The notes under the pieces are model-generated. The model had not been told where the DNA came from, made no database searches, and was given only the letters and a program-made list of their open reading frames with translations. Below are positions 25,095 to 33,944 of a stretch of DNA of 64,000 nt, one piece after another. Each line of letters starts with the position of its first letter. Positions within the stretch are counted from its first letter, which is position 1. This DNA is from Sphingomonas sp. OV641 (GTDB lineage Bacteria > Pseudomonadota > Alphaproteobacteria > Sphingomonadales > Sphingomonadaceae), in the NCBI RefSeq assembly GCF_900109205.1, contig NZ_FNZB01000001.1:1798001-1862000 (forward strand), written 5' to 3'. The position numbers and the translations under genes are program-made.

Positions 25095-25868
25095 GTGACT
25101 GCGCCTTTTCGTTTTCCGCGTTTTTTCGTGACCAGTCCGGCGCCCTGCCCGTATCTGCCCGGGCGGCAGGAACGGAAGGTATTCACCGAACTATCCGGTC
25201 CGCATGCCATTGAACTGAACGATGCGCTCGGCCGCATCGGCTTTCGCCGCAGCCAGTCGGTCGCCTATCGTCCCTCCTGCGTCGGCTGCACCGCCTGCGT
25301 GTCCGTCCGGGTCGTAACCAACGAGTTCGAGTCCAATAGCTCGCAGCGCAAGCTGGTCCGCCGCAACGACGATCTGGAAATCACCGCCTGTCGGCCATGG
25401 GCCACGGAGGAGCAGTTCCAGCTGCTGCGCCGCTATCTTTCCCATCGCCATCCCAGCGGCGGCATGGCGGGCATGGAGGAGCAGGATTATGCCGACATGG
25501 TCGAGCATTCGCCGGTCAATTCGGTGGTGGTCGAATATCGTGAACCGGCCGTCGGCGACCGTCCGGGCCGCCTGATCGGCGCGTGCCTGACCGACCGTCA
25601 GGCGGACGGGCTGTCGATGATCTACAGCTTCTTCGATGCGGAGCCCGGCGCGCGATCAGGCCTCGGCAATCTCATCATCCTTGATCACATCCTGCGCGCC
25701 CGCGCGGCCGGCCTGCCCTATGTCTATCTTGGCTATTGGGTGAAAGGCGCGGCGCGCATGGCGTACAAAACCCGCTATCGTCCACTTGAAAAACTGGGGC
25801 CGCAGGGCTGGACGCTGATGGCCGATGAGGACCTCGCCCCCGCGATCGAGACGAGCGAGCTCGCCTGA
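25095..25868 (+). CDS. bpt: aspartate/glutamate leucyltransferase (Bpt)
   Basis: A 257-residue aminoacyl-tRNA-protein transferase of the N-degron pathway, related to eukaryotic arginyltransferase. Bpt adds leucine to N-terminal Asp or Glu and so marks proteins for ClpS-ClpAP. The N-terminal domain carries the conserved cysteines CPYLPG and CVGCTAC; the C-terminal domain contains the GNAT-like [20 protein letters not shown] segment. The GTG at 25095 was chosen since the family begins at [10 protein letters not shown]; a GTG at 25086 would add three residues. It is monocistronic and meets the transglutaminase operon tail-to-tail. Confidence 0.9.
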   Translation: MTAPFRFPRFFVTSPAPCPYLPGRQERKVFTELSGPHAIELNDALGRIGFRRSQSVAYRPSCVGCTACVSVRVVTNEFESNSSQRKLVRRNDDLEITACRPWATEEQFQLLRRYLSHRHPSGGMAGMEEQDYADMVEHSPVNSVVVEYREPAVGDRPGRLIGACLTDRQADGLSMIYSFFDAEPGARSGLGNLIILDHILRARAAGLPYVYLGYWVKGAARMAYKTRYRPLEKLGPQGWTLMADEDLAPAIETSELA

Positions 25869-25877
25869 ACGCGCCGA

Positions 25878-26675
25878 TCAATCGTCGCTCTGCACCGTAA
25901 CGTCGACCTCCAGCCGCTCCGCCCCTTCGCCAAGGCGCGATCCGGCGACAGGGGCGGCACCGGCGGCATCCAACGCGACCGCCACGCGGACATGATGCTC
26001 CTCCGGCGACAGGCCGAGCGACGGGTCGAAGGCGATCCAGCCAAGATCGTCGACATGCGCCTCTGCCCAGCCGTGCGGGGTCGGCCGGTGATCGCCCGCC
26101 AGATCGCAATAGCCCGAGACATAGCGCGCAGGCGCCCCTGCGGACCGCGCAGCAGCGATGAATACCTGAGCCATGTCGCGCGGGGTCAGTGCCTCCAGGG
26201 CGAAGGCGTCAGCGGCCGTGCGGCCTGGAACAGGGCGCCCGTGATCATCGGCGAAGCGCGCCCGCACAGCACGGTTCAGCCGGTGCAGGGCCGCAATGTC
26301 ACGTCCGCCACCCTCTTTCGCAGCGAATTGGGCGATGGCCGCGTCGGACGCCGTTGATGGCGTTGTGCGCAGGAAGAAGCGCGGCGGCAGCAGTTCCGCG
26401 GCGCCGTGCAACACGCCGCTGGACGAACTCGTCACCACTTCACCGGAAACGGTCAGCTCGATCCGCTCGATCGCACCCTCGCAATAAAGCATCGTCGTGG
26501 CATTGCCGAAACCGTCACGGTGCCGGGTCATGCGCGAATCGCAGTCCACCGTGACATGCCATTCGGCAACCGTCTGATCATGCGTGTCGCCGGGCGTCAT
26601 GCGCAGCAATTGCACGATCCTGCCCTGCGGCGCGGTGAAGGCGTAAACCGTGCGATGATCGATGGTCAGCCGCAT
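25878..26675 (-). CDS. transglutaminase-like cysteine protease family protein
   Basis: A 265-residue protein with a bacterial transglutaminase N-terminal domain (about residues 1-80) and a transglutaminase core. The catalytic triad region is recognisable by ARSAGAPARYVSGYCD (in this subgroup the cysteine is not in the usual GxCW context), HGWAEAHVDDLGWIAFDPS with the His and Asp, and DMAQVFIAAARS. It is the third gene of the widely conserved ATP-grasp/alpha-E/transglutaminase operon, with its ATG overlapping the alpha-E stop by one base. Comparative genomics has proposed a peptide-modification role; experimental data are lacking as far as I know. Confidence 0.88.
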   Translation of the reverse strand: MRLTIDHRTVYAFTAPQGRIVQLLRMTPGDTHDQTVAEWHVTVDCDSRMTRHRDGFGNATTMLYCEGAIERIELTVSGEVVTSSSSGVLHGAAELLPPRFFLRTTPSTASDAAIAQFAAKEGGGRDIAALHRLNRAVRARFADDHGRPVPGRTAADAFALEALTPRDMAQVFIAAARSAGAPARYVSGYCDLAGDHRPTPHGWAEAHVDDLGWIAFDPSLGLSPEEHHVRVAVALDAAGAAPVAGSRLGEGAERLEVDVTVQSDD

Positions 26676-27610
26676 CAGTGGAACTTGAACTGGCGCGCTA
26701 TGGCCGCGTGAAGCTGATCGTTCTCGGCGATCAGCGCCTGCAGATGCTGGTGCAGGCCGGATACGATCACGTCGCTGGCACGCGTCTTGGTCGCGCGGGC
26801 GTGCCGGCTACGCGCCATGCGATCCGCCTCGCCATTGGTGCCCGTCCGCTTCGCCAATTGCGTCAGCACTTCCGTCACCTCCTCGATCGCGCCCGCCACG
26901 CTGCGCGGCAGTTCGCTGCGTGACAACAGCAGGTCGATGACATGAGCCGGGACCAGCCCGTCATTGTAGAGCCAGCGATAGGCGGTGACTGCAGAGACCG
27001 TCTGGAGAATGGTTGTCCACTGATCCCGGTCAACGGTGCCGCCGACTTGCTCGCCTTTGGGCAGCAGCAGGTGATATTTGACGTCAAGAAGCCGCGCGGT
27101 GTCGTCCACGCGTTCGGTCGCTTGGCCCAGGCGGATGAACAAGGTGGTCTGGTTGCGCAACATGCGATGCAGCGCCCCCTCGAACCCGCGGGTTTCCGCC
27201 TTTACCGCATCGACAAGCGCGAGCGTGCGATCGGGATCAGCACGATTGACCCGCTTGTCGAACACCAGCCAGGCGCCGTTGATCGCCGACCAGGATTCGC
27301 GCGTCAGCGCCGTTCGCACGGCTCGCGCGTTCATCCGCGCCATGTCCAGGCAGCGAACGATCGAGCCCGGGTTTGAAGAATCGCTCGTCAGAAACCGCGA
27401 CACCGCCTCTCGCGTCAGGCTCGCGCCGGTCGCCTTGAACGCCGCTTCCGTGTCCGTCACCGTCAATGCGGACAGCCATGCCGCTTCCCCAGCGGGCCGG
27501 GCGGAGAGAACATCAAGGCGGATCGTCGCCTCGACCAGCCTCGCGATGAAGTCGGCGCGTTCGATGTAGCGACCCAGCCAGTAGAGCGAAGACGCAGTCC
27601 GGCTCAGCAT
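26675..27610 (-). CDS. alpha-E domain protein (DUF403)
   Basis: A 311-residue all-helical alpha-E protein. The N terminus MLSRTASSLYWLGRYIERAD is the family signature, in which the YWLGRYIERA turn and later the NQTTLFIRLGQATERVDDTARLLD segment (about residues 147-170) are conserved. Alpha-E proteins are almost always encoded between a circularly permuted ATP-grasp and a transglutaminase-like protein, as here. No catalytic residues are known; predicted to be a structural partner of the ATP-grasp. An 88-base spacer separates it from the ATP-grasp stop. Confidence 0.9.
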   Translation of the reverse strand: MLSRTASSLYWLGRYIERADFIARLVEATIRLDVLSARPAGEAAWLSALTVTDTEAAFKATGASLTREAVSRFLTSDSSNPGSIVRCLDMARMNARAVRTALTRESWSAINGAWLVFDKRVNRADPDRTLALVDAVKAETRGFEGALHRMLRNQTTLFIRLGQATERVDDTARLLDVKYHLLLPKGEQVGGTVDRDQWTTILQTVSAVTAYRWLYNDGLVPAHVIDLLLSRSELPRSVAGAIEEVTEVLTQLAKRTGTNGEADRMARSRHARATKTRASDVIVSGLHQHLQALIAENDQLHAAIARQFKFH

Positions 27611-27698
27611 CGGCCAGCACCGACAGCAAGGGGCACGGGCGAAGCGGGCTGCTCGGGATGCGGGTAAGCGACGCCGGCAGTATGCGCGCGGGAGCCAC

Positions 27699-29180
27699 TC
27701 ACAGGCTCTGCTCCTGCGTCATCCCGTTCTCGCCCATTGTCTGCGTCTGCCTGTTGCCGCCATCGAGCAGCACGAAACTGTCCTTCGTGCCGCCGCCCTG
27801 CGAGGAATTCACCACCAGCGACCCTTCGCGCAGGGCCACGCGGGTCAGGCCGCCGGGCACCACCTGAACGCCCTTCGCCCCGCTGAGCACGAAGGGACGA
27901 AAGTCGACATGTCGCGGCGCCACGCCGGCCTCGACCAGGGTCGGCACCGTGGAAAGCGCCAGCGTCGGCTGCGCGATGTAGCGATGCGGCTCCGCCTCCA
28001 GCACCTCGCGGAATTTCGCGATTTCGCCCTTGGACGCGGTCGGCCCCACCAGCATGCCATAACCGCCCGAACCATCGACCAGCTTCACCACCAGTTCGTC
28101 CAGGTGATCGAGCGTATAGCGCAACGCTTCCGGTTCCCGGCAGCGCCACGTCTCCACGTTGGGCAGCTTGGCCTCGCTTCCCGAATAGAAGCGGACAATC
28201 TCCGGCATGTAGCTGTAGATCGCTTTGTCGTCCGCGATGCCGTTGCCGGGCGCGTTGATGATGGCGACGTTCCCGGCGGCATAAGCTGCGATCAGCCCCG
28301 GCACGCCCAGCATCGAATCGGGTCGGAATACGAGCGGGTCGAGGAAATCGTCATCCACCCGCCGGTAGATGACGTCGACTTTAACCCGGCCGGCGATCGT
28401 GCGCATGTAAACCACGTCGTCGTCCACAACGAGATCGGCCGCCTCGACCAGTTCGACGCCCATCGAGTCCGCGAGGAAGCTGTGCTCATAGTAAGCGGAA
28501 TTATAATGGCCCGGCGTCAGCACGACGCAGGTGGGGTTCTGGCCGCAACCGCGCGGACTGACCGAGCGCATCGTCTCGAGCAGCCGATCCGGATAGCTGT
28601 CCACCGCCGCCACGCGAAACTGACCGAACAGCTCCGGGCATAGCCGAACCATCGCCTCCCGGTTTTCCAGCATGTAGCTGACGCCCGATGGCGTTCGCGC
28701 ATTGTCTTCCAGGACGAAGAACTCGTCCGGGCCGGTACGAACCAGATCGATGCCGCAGATGTGCGCCCAAATGCCGTGGGGCGGACGGATGCCAACGATT
28801 TCCGGCCGAAACTGCGGATTGAGGAAGATGAGATCCTCCGGCAGCACCCCCGCCTTCAGGATTTCCTGCGCGCCGTAGATATCGTCCAGAAAAGCGTTGA
28901 TCGCCTCTACGCGCTGAACCAGCCCTTCAGACAACCGAGCCCATTCGTCGGCCAGAAAGACGCGCGGGACGATATCGAACGGGATGATGCGCTCGCTTGC
29001 ATCATTGTCCCCGTACACGGCGAAGGTGATGCCGAGCTGCCGAAACGTGGCTTCGGCTGCCTCCTGTCGGCGGCGCAGTTCGTCAGCCGGCGTATCGGCG
29101 AGCCATTGGGCCAGGCTTGCAAGTTCAGGGCGGCTCCCGCCGCCTGTGCCCATGATCTCGTCGAAAGCCCGAATCCCCAT
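27699..29180 (-). CDS. circularly permuted type 2 ATP-grasp protein
   Basis: A 493-residue ATP-grasp enzyme of the circularly permuted type (DUF404/DUF407). Segments typical of the family include FDIVPRVFLADEWARLSEGL (about residues 68-87), DLVRTGPDEFFVLEDNARTPSGVSY (about 147-171) with acidic metal ligands, and the VKLVDGSGGYGMLVGP ATP-binding glycine loop (about 355-370). ATP-grasps ligate a carboxylate to an amine through an acyl phosphate, so the operon probably makes or modifies a small peptide. First gene of the three-gene unit; ATG at 29180. The product is unknown. Confidence 0.92.
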   Translation of the reverse strand: MGIRAFDEIMGTGGGSRPELASLAQWLADTPADELRRRQEAAEATFRQLGITFAVYGDNDASERIIPFDIVPRVFLADEWARLSEGLVQRVEAINAFLDDIYGAQEILKAGVLPEDLIFLNPQFRPEIVGIRPPHGIWAHICGIDLVRTGPDEFFVLEDNARTPSGVSYMLENREAMVRLCPELFGQFRVAAVDSYPDRLLETMRSVSPRGCGQNPTCVVLTPGHYNSAYYEHSFLADSMGVELVEAADLVVDDDVVYMRTIAGRVKVDVIYRRVDDDFLDPLVFRPDSMLGVPGLIAAYAAGNVAIINAPGNGIADDKAIYSYMPEIVRFYSGSEAKLPNVETWRCREPEALRYTLDHLDELVVKLVDGSGGYGMLVGPTASKGEIAKFREVLEAEPHRYIAQPTLALSTVPTLVEAGVAPRHVDFRPFVLSGAKGVQVVPGGLTRVALREGSLVVNSSQGGGTKDSFVLLDGGNRQTQTMGENGMTQEQSL

Positions 29181-29344
29181 CAGACGGTTAACGCCTCATC
29201 GATCGTTTCGGATGCATGCTGCTGTAGATTGTTGCAGCGCACAAGCATCTACCATCCAAAAGCGTTGCGCCGGCGTTTTTTGGATGAACGGTAGATCGTC
29301 CGGAAGAGGCAGGCGACGCCCGTGGGCGCCGCCCGCGTCGACGG

Positions 29345-29947
29345 TCAGTCGGCGTATTTCACTGAACAGCCATAAGGGCGCGCCTCTGGCACGGACACCT
29401 TCTTGCCGGCCTTCACCTCGGTCAGCGCCACCAGCAGGTGATTGCGGGCGCCGGGGATGTCCGCCTTGTCCGCGGTGGGTTTGTCGTCGATCCCGCCCTG
29501 GTAGACGAGTTTGCCCGACGCATCGATGAGATACATGTGCGGCGTGGTCTTTGCGCCATAGCCTTTGCCGACCCGGCCCTGCGGATCGAGGAGGTACGCC
29601 GTCGGCTGCGCCTTTTCCCGTGCGACGAACGCCTTGGCTTCCGCGCCGTTCATATGTCCTTGCTTGCCCGGCGCCCCAGAATTGATCGTCAGCCAGACGG
29701 CGCCCATGGAGCGCGCCTTGGCCTGGGCAGCCTGCATGTTGCCGCTGTCATAGTGTTTCTGGACATAGGGGCAGCCGGGGTTGTTCCACTCCAGCACCAC
29801 CGGCTTTCCCCGAAACTGCGAAAGCGTCACGGCCTGACCGTTCGCATCGACGAGGCGGAAATTGCCGGCCGGCTGACCCGTGACCTGATCGGCGCTGGCC
29901 GGGATTGCCGCCATGGCGGCGATGGTGAATGGGATAAGCAGACGCAT
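29345..29947 (-). CDS. secreted thioredoxin-fold (AhpC/TSA redoxin) protein
   Basis: A 200-residue redoxin with a cleavable signal peptide (about residues 1-19, ending ASA-DQ). The domain has the SQFRGKPVVLEWNNPGCPYVQKHY stretch (about residues 43-66), with a single conserved cysteine in NPGCPYV instead of a CxxC pair, as in thioredoxin-like periplasmic peroxiredoxin-type proteins. The DPQGRVGKGYGAKTTPHMYLID segment supplies the cis-proline (TTP). It sits 19 bases downstream of the DsbD-like gene and is probably reduced by it. A GC-rich hairpin at about 29311-29332 follows the stop, without a T tract. Confidence 0.85.
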   Translation of the reverse strand: MRLLIPFTIAAMAAIPASADQVTGQPAGNFRLVDANGQAVTLSQFRGKPVVLEWNNPGCPYVQKHYDSGNMQAAQAKARSMGAVWLTINSGAPGKQGHMNGAEAKAFVAREKAQPTAYLLDPQGRVGKGYGAKTTPHMYLIDASGKLVYQGGIDDKPTADKADIPGARNHLLVALTEVKAGKKVSVPEARPYGCSVKYAD

Positions 29948-29966
29948 CCTACCTCTCCTCAGTTCG

Positions 29967-32000
29967 TCATGCCCCCTCCGGCAGAGCCGCGAGCATGCCG
30001 CTGGTCAGCAATTGCGGCAAGACCTTTGGCCGATCCGCGCCCTGCGGGTACCACAGATAAAGCGGCACGCCGGCGCGGTTGTGGGCTTCGATGAACCGGC
30101 CGAGCACCGGGTCGCCATCCGTCCAGTCACCGACCAGCACCGCAACCTTGCCTTCGGCAAAGGCCTGTCGCGCGGCGTCAGTCTCGATCGCCGCCTTTTC
30201 ATTGACCTTGCAGGTGAGGCACCAGTCGGCGGTAAAATAGGCGAAGACCGGCCGCCCTTCAGCGCGCAGTGCAGCCAGTCGCTGCTCGCTGAACGGCTCG
30301 GCGCCGGCAAGCTCCATCGGCGCCGCGTCGGCCGGCGCTTGCGGGCGGACCAGCACGACCGCCAAGGTTGCGAGCGCCAGCGCGGGCATTGCTGGCCACC
30401 ATGTGCGCTCCCGGCCGGATTGTTGCCGCCGACCGGTCCACCACAGGCCGAAAGCGGCCAATAAGGTCGCTGCGAGGCCCAAGGTCATGCCGTTCACGCC
30501 CGCCTGCCGGCCGAGCACCCATGCCAGCGCCAGCGCCGTCACGAACATCGGCACCGACAATATCCGGCGCAGCCGCGCCATCCACGGCCCCGGCTTCGGC
30601 AAACGGCGGCGCCATGCCGGGATGAAGCCGATCGCGAGGAATGGCAAGGCAATGCCCAGCCCCAGCCCGGCAAAGATCAGCAATGCGGCAAGCGGCGGCA
30701 GCACCAACGCCGCACCCAGGGCCGCGCCCATGAAGGGCCCGGTACACGGCGTCGCGACGAACGCCGCCAGCGCACCCGTGGCAAAGGCACCGCCAGTGCC
30801 GGCATGGCTGGCGAAGCGCGGCGTGGGCAGTTCGAATAGACCGGCGAGGTTCAGGGCGATGCCGCTCACGAGCAACAGCAGGACGCCGATGACCCGCGGG
30901 TCCTGGAGCTGGAACGCCCAACCGACGGTCGCCCCGCCCGCCCGCAGCGCCAGCAACAATCCGCCCAACGCAAGGCACACCAACACCACGCCTGCCGTAT
31001 AGGCCAGCGCCTCCCGCCGCGCGGCGCCTTCCGTCTCGCCCGAGCGCGCCAGACCAAGCGCCTTGAGGCTCAGGATCGGGAAGACGCACGGCATCACGTT
31101 CAGCAGCAAACCGCCTAGTACGGCGCCGACAAAGGCGAGCATCGCACCGCCAAGAGGAAATTCCTCGCCCGCAGTGCTGGCGGCAGCGGAGACGGTGCCT
31201 GGCGCCGCGGTGAGCAGAAATCCCTGCCCCCCACCGGTCGCCAGCACGCCTTTGATGGCGCCTGTCGCGGGGCTAGTGGCGGCCTTGCTGGTGAGAATGA
31301 TGCGGTCACCATCGCGCACCGCATTCTGGGGTGCGGCATAGTCCACGGCGCCGCCCGCGAGTGGATAAAAGTAGATGTCCTTGGCCTCGGCACCGGCAGG
31401 AAAAGGCACGGCCAGTCGAAACTGGCCATTGGCCGACTGCCATGTCGCCGCGGCACCGAGCGCCCGCGGCAGCTTCTGTCGCCACGCGTCGAAGCGCGCG
31501 CGCGTTGTCTCCTCGCCGGCACCGTCACCCACGGTGAGCTCGGTCGAGAGCGTCTGGGTCTCCGGCACGCAGATCTCGGTCGTGCATACGAGATAGTCGA
31601 TCTTTACCGCGATCGGCAGGCGGGTACCGGGCGCGAGCCCAGGCGGGATCGTGAGGTCCACGAGCTGGGCGAACGGCGCCTCATAGACATAGTTCATCAG
31701 GCCGCCGACGATCAGCCGTTGCGGCACGGGGTAACGCAGCGCACCGGCGCGCACCCCTTTCGGGAGCGTCCACTTCAGCTGCGTTTCCACTCCGGCATCG
31801 CCAGGGTTCTGCCAATAGCCATGCCAATGCGGCTCAGGCCGCGAGTCGAACGCCAGCGTCACCGTGCTGCCCGCCGCCGGACGCACATTTTCGGCGACCA
31901 GATCGATGGCGACATGCCGCGTCTGCGCCGCGCTGAGCGGCGACAGCAATGCCATCACCGCGAAAAGAAACGCCGTTACCCACGCTTGCCTAGCCGCCAT
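29967..32000 (-). CDS. DsbD/ScsB-like thiol:disulfide interchange membrane protein
   Basis: A 677-residue three-part protein. A signal peptide and an N-terminal periplasmic DsbC/DsbD-like domain (about residues 25-270) are followed by an eight-helix DsbD core (about 290-540, beginning GGAMLAFVGAVLGGLLLNVMP and with the VATPCTGPFMGAALG cysteine motif). A C-terminal thioredoxin domain has the active site DWCLTCK (about residues 590-596). It moves electrons from cytoplasmic thioredoxin to the periplasm. The ATG at 32000 begins the signal peptide; the 195 bases of open frame upstream overlap phoK. Operon with the redoxin gene, divergent from phoK with a 46-base gap. Confidence 0.9.
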   Translation of the reverse strand: MAARQAWVTAFLFAVMALLSPLSAAQTRHVAIDLVAENVRPAAGSTVTLAFDSRPEPHWHGYWQNPGDAGVETQLKWTLPKGVRAGALRYPVPQRLIVGGLMNYVYEAPFAQLVDLTIPPGLAPGTRLPIAVKIDYLVCTTEICVPETQTLSTELTVGDGAGEETTRARFDAWRQKLPRALGAAATWQSANGQFRLAVPFPAGAEAKDIYFYPLAGGAVDYAAPQNAVRDGDRIILTSKAATSPATGAIKGVLATGGGQGFLLTAAPGTVSAAASTAGEEFPLGGAMLAFVGAVLGGLLLNVMPCVFPILSLKALGLARSGETEGAARREALAYTAGVVLVCLALGGLLLALRAGGATVGWAFQLQDPRVIGVLLLLVSGIALNLAGLFELPTPRFASHAGTGGAFATGALAAFVATPCTGPFMGAALGAALVLPPLAALLIFAGLGLGIALPFLAIGFIPAWRRRLPKPGPWMARLRRILSVPMFVTALALAWVLGRQAGVNGMTLGLAATLLAAFGLWWTGRRQQSGRERTWWPAMPALALATLAVVLVRPQAPADAAPMELAGAEPFSEQRLAALRAEGRPVFAYFTADWCLTCKVNEKAAIETDAARQAFAEGKVAVLVGDWTDGDPVLGRFIEAHNRAGVPLYLWYPQGADRPKVLPQLLTSGMLAALPEGA

Positions 32001-32046
32001 GGCACAGACATACCGCGCCCGCTCCCGCTTTGCATCAAGGTCCGTC

Positions 32047-33714
32047 ATGAAAGCTTTGCTCGCCTCCTTGCTCGCCTCCATCGCGCTGCCGCTCTCCGTC
32101 GCACCCGCCGCCGCGCAGGAGGCTGCGCTGGAGTCGACGCAACCTGCGGCGCCGGCCGTGCCCACGACGCCGAGCACGCCGCCCAAGCTGATCATCGCGA
32201 TTTCAGTGGATCAGTTCTCCGCCGACCTCTTTGCGCAATATCGCAATCGGTTCACCGACGGCTTTGCCCGCTTGCTGCAAGGCGCAGTGTTCCCCTCGGG
32301 CTATCAGAGCCACGCGAACACCGAGACCTGCCCGGGCCATTCCACCATCCTGACCGGCATGCGCCCCGCGCATACCGGCATCGTCGCCAACAACTGGATC
32401 AACCAGAAGGCCCCGCGCGCCGACAAGGAGGTCTATTGCGCCGAGGACGAGCGGATCCCCGGCACCGATCACTCCACCTACAAGCCTTCTGATCTGCACC
32501 TGAAGGTGCCGACGCTGGGCGAGATGATGAAGGCCGCCAATCCGGCAAGCCGAGTCGTGTCCGTCGCAGGCAAGGATCGCGCGGCGATCATGATGGGTGG
32601 GCACAAGATTGACGAAGTGTGGTTCTGGGGCGGCAACGATTTCGTCTCCTATGACGGACGACCAGTTCCTCCGGCGGTTCAGCGCGGCCGGGAGGCTGTG
32701 GCCAAGCTGATCGCCCAGCCGCAGGAGCCGCTTCCCGTTCCCGCCTTCTGCCGCCCGCTGATGCAGCCGATCGAAGTCGGTGGCCAGACGATCGGCAATG
32801 GCCGGTTCGCGCGCGCTGCCGGTGACACACGGGCCTTCCGGGCATCGCCCGCGCTGGACGGCGCGGTCTTCGCGATTGCCGCCGGGCTGATCCAGGACAT
32901 GAAACTGGGTCAGGGCAGCGCGCCAGACATCATCTCGATCGGTGCCTCAGCAACCGATTATGTCGGTCACGGTTTTGGCCCGGGCGGCGGCGAGATGTGC
33001 CTGCAGATGGCAGAGCTCGACAAGACGCTTGGCGGCTTCTTCGCAGTTCTCGACTCTTGGGGCCTCGACTATCAGGTCGTGCTGACCGCGGATCATGGCG
33101 GCCACGACATGACCGAGCGGCAACAACAGCGTGCCATGCCGGGTGAAAGCCGCGTCTCGGCCGATCTTTCGGTGAAGGCGATCGGAGAGGCGATCGGCAA
33201 GCAGCTCGGCATCGCCGGCCCGGTCCTGCTCGGCTCGGAGGGCGATATCTACGTTGCCGATTCGGTGCCGGCAAACCGGCGTCAGGCAGTTATCGCCGAA
33301 ACGGTAAAGCGGCTGCGCGCCTTTCCGCAGGTTGCTGCGGTCCTGACGCGCGAGGAGATCACCGCGGCAGCCATTCCGGCCACCCCACCGGAGACCTGGA
33401 CGCTCGCTCAGCGCGCGCACGCCTCTTATGATCCGGAACGCTCCGGCGACCTCCTGCTCATGCTGAAGCCGCGTGTGGTAGGAATCGCGAAGCCCGGGCC
33501 AGGCTATGTCGCGACGCACGGCAGCCCGTGGGATTATGATCGGCGCGTTCCGATCCTGTTCTGGCGCAAGGGCATGGTCGGCTTCGAACAGCCGCAATCA
33601 ATCGAAACGGTGGATATCGCACCCACCCTCGCGGCGACGATCAATCTGCCGGTTCAGGGGCTCGACGGACGATGCCTCGATCTTGACAGCGGGCCGGGCG
33701 ACACCTGTCGCTGA
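32047..33714 (+). CDS. phoK: secreted PhoK-type alkaline phosphatase
   Basis: A 555-residue phosphatase resembling Sphingomonas PhoK and Elizabethkingia PafA. A signal peptide (about residues 1-23, ending AAA-QE) is followed by a metal-dependent alkaline phosphatase superfamily fold. Zinc ligands are visible at D55 (AISVDQF) and in LTADHGGHDM, and the nucleophile is the threonine before CPGH (T94 in NTETCPGHST). The ATHGSPWDYD segment supplies a late histidine ligand. It releases phosphate from monoesters outside the cell, normally under phosphate starvation; no Pho box was recognised in the 46-base divergent spacer. Length fits the family (559 in the Sphingomonas enzyme). Confidence 0.9.
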   Translation: MKALLASLLASIALPLSVAPAAAQEAALESTQPAAPAVPTTPSTPPKLIIAISVDQFSADLFAQYRNRFTDGFARLLQGAVFPSGYQSHANTETCPGHSTILTGMRPAHTGIVANNWINQKAPRADKEVYCAEDERIPGTDHSTYKPSDLHLKVPTLGEMMKAANPASRVVSVAGKDRAAIMMGGHKIDEVWFWGGNDFVSYDGRPVPPAVQRGREAVAKLIAQPQEPLPVPAFCRPLMQPIEVGGQTIGNGRFARAAGDTRAFRASPALDGAVFAIAAGLIQDMKLGQGSAPDIISIGASATDYVGHGFGPGGGEMCLQMAELDKTLGGFFAVLDSWGLDYQVVLTADHGGHDMTERQQQRAMPGESRVSADLSVKAIGEAIGKQLGIAGPVLLGSEGDIYVADSVPANRRQAVIAETVKRLRAFPQVAAVLTREEITAAAIPATPPETWTLAQRAHASYDPERSGDLLLMLKPRVVGIAKPGPGYVATHGSPWDYDRRVPILFWRKGMVGFEQPQSIETVDIAPTLAATINLPVQGLDGRCLDLDSGPGDTCR

Positions 33715-33815
33715 TCTGATCCGATGAGCGGCGCGCGCTGATCATCTACATACAACCATTTACGAGATAACCCGCATGGTAGACGGCGACGCCGTTTGCT
33801 ATGCGGTTCGTTGGG

Positions 33816-33917
33816 TGTCGGTTGTACTGAATCGGTGGACGCACACGGCGAGCGTCACCTAGGGTCCGTCCACTCCTGAAATAGTGGACATTCTCCTCAA
33901 AAGAGCGGACGCTCGCC
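33816..33917. repeat. candidate left end of the tni element, short repeated sites
   Basis: Between phoK and tniA the sequence TGTCGGTTGTACTGAATCGG starts a repeat-rich stretch. GTGGAC occurs at 33835-33840 and 33884-33889, its inverse GTCCAC at 33868-33873, a variant GCGGAC at 33905-33910, and GGCGAGCGTC (33847-33856) is mirrored exactly by GACGCTCGCC (33908-33917). Clusters of transposase-binding repeats next to a TGT terminus are the hallmark of Tn7/Tn5053-type ends. The matching right end was not found. Confidence 0.5.
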
Positions 33918-33944
33918 AAGCTGGATCAGCCGAGGCGTCGTATC

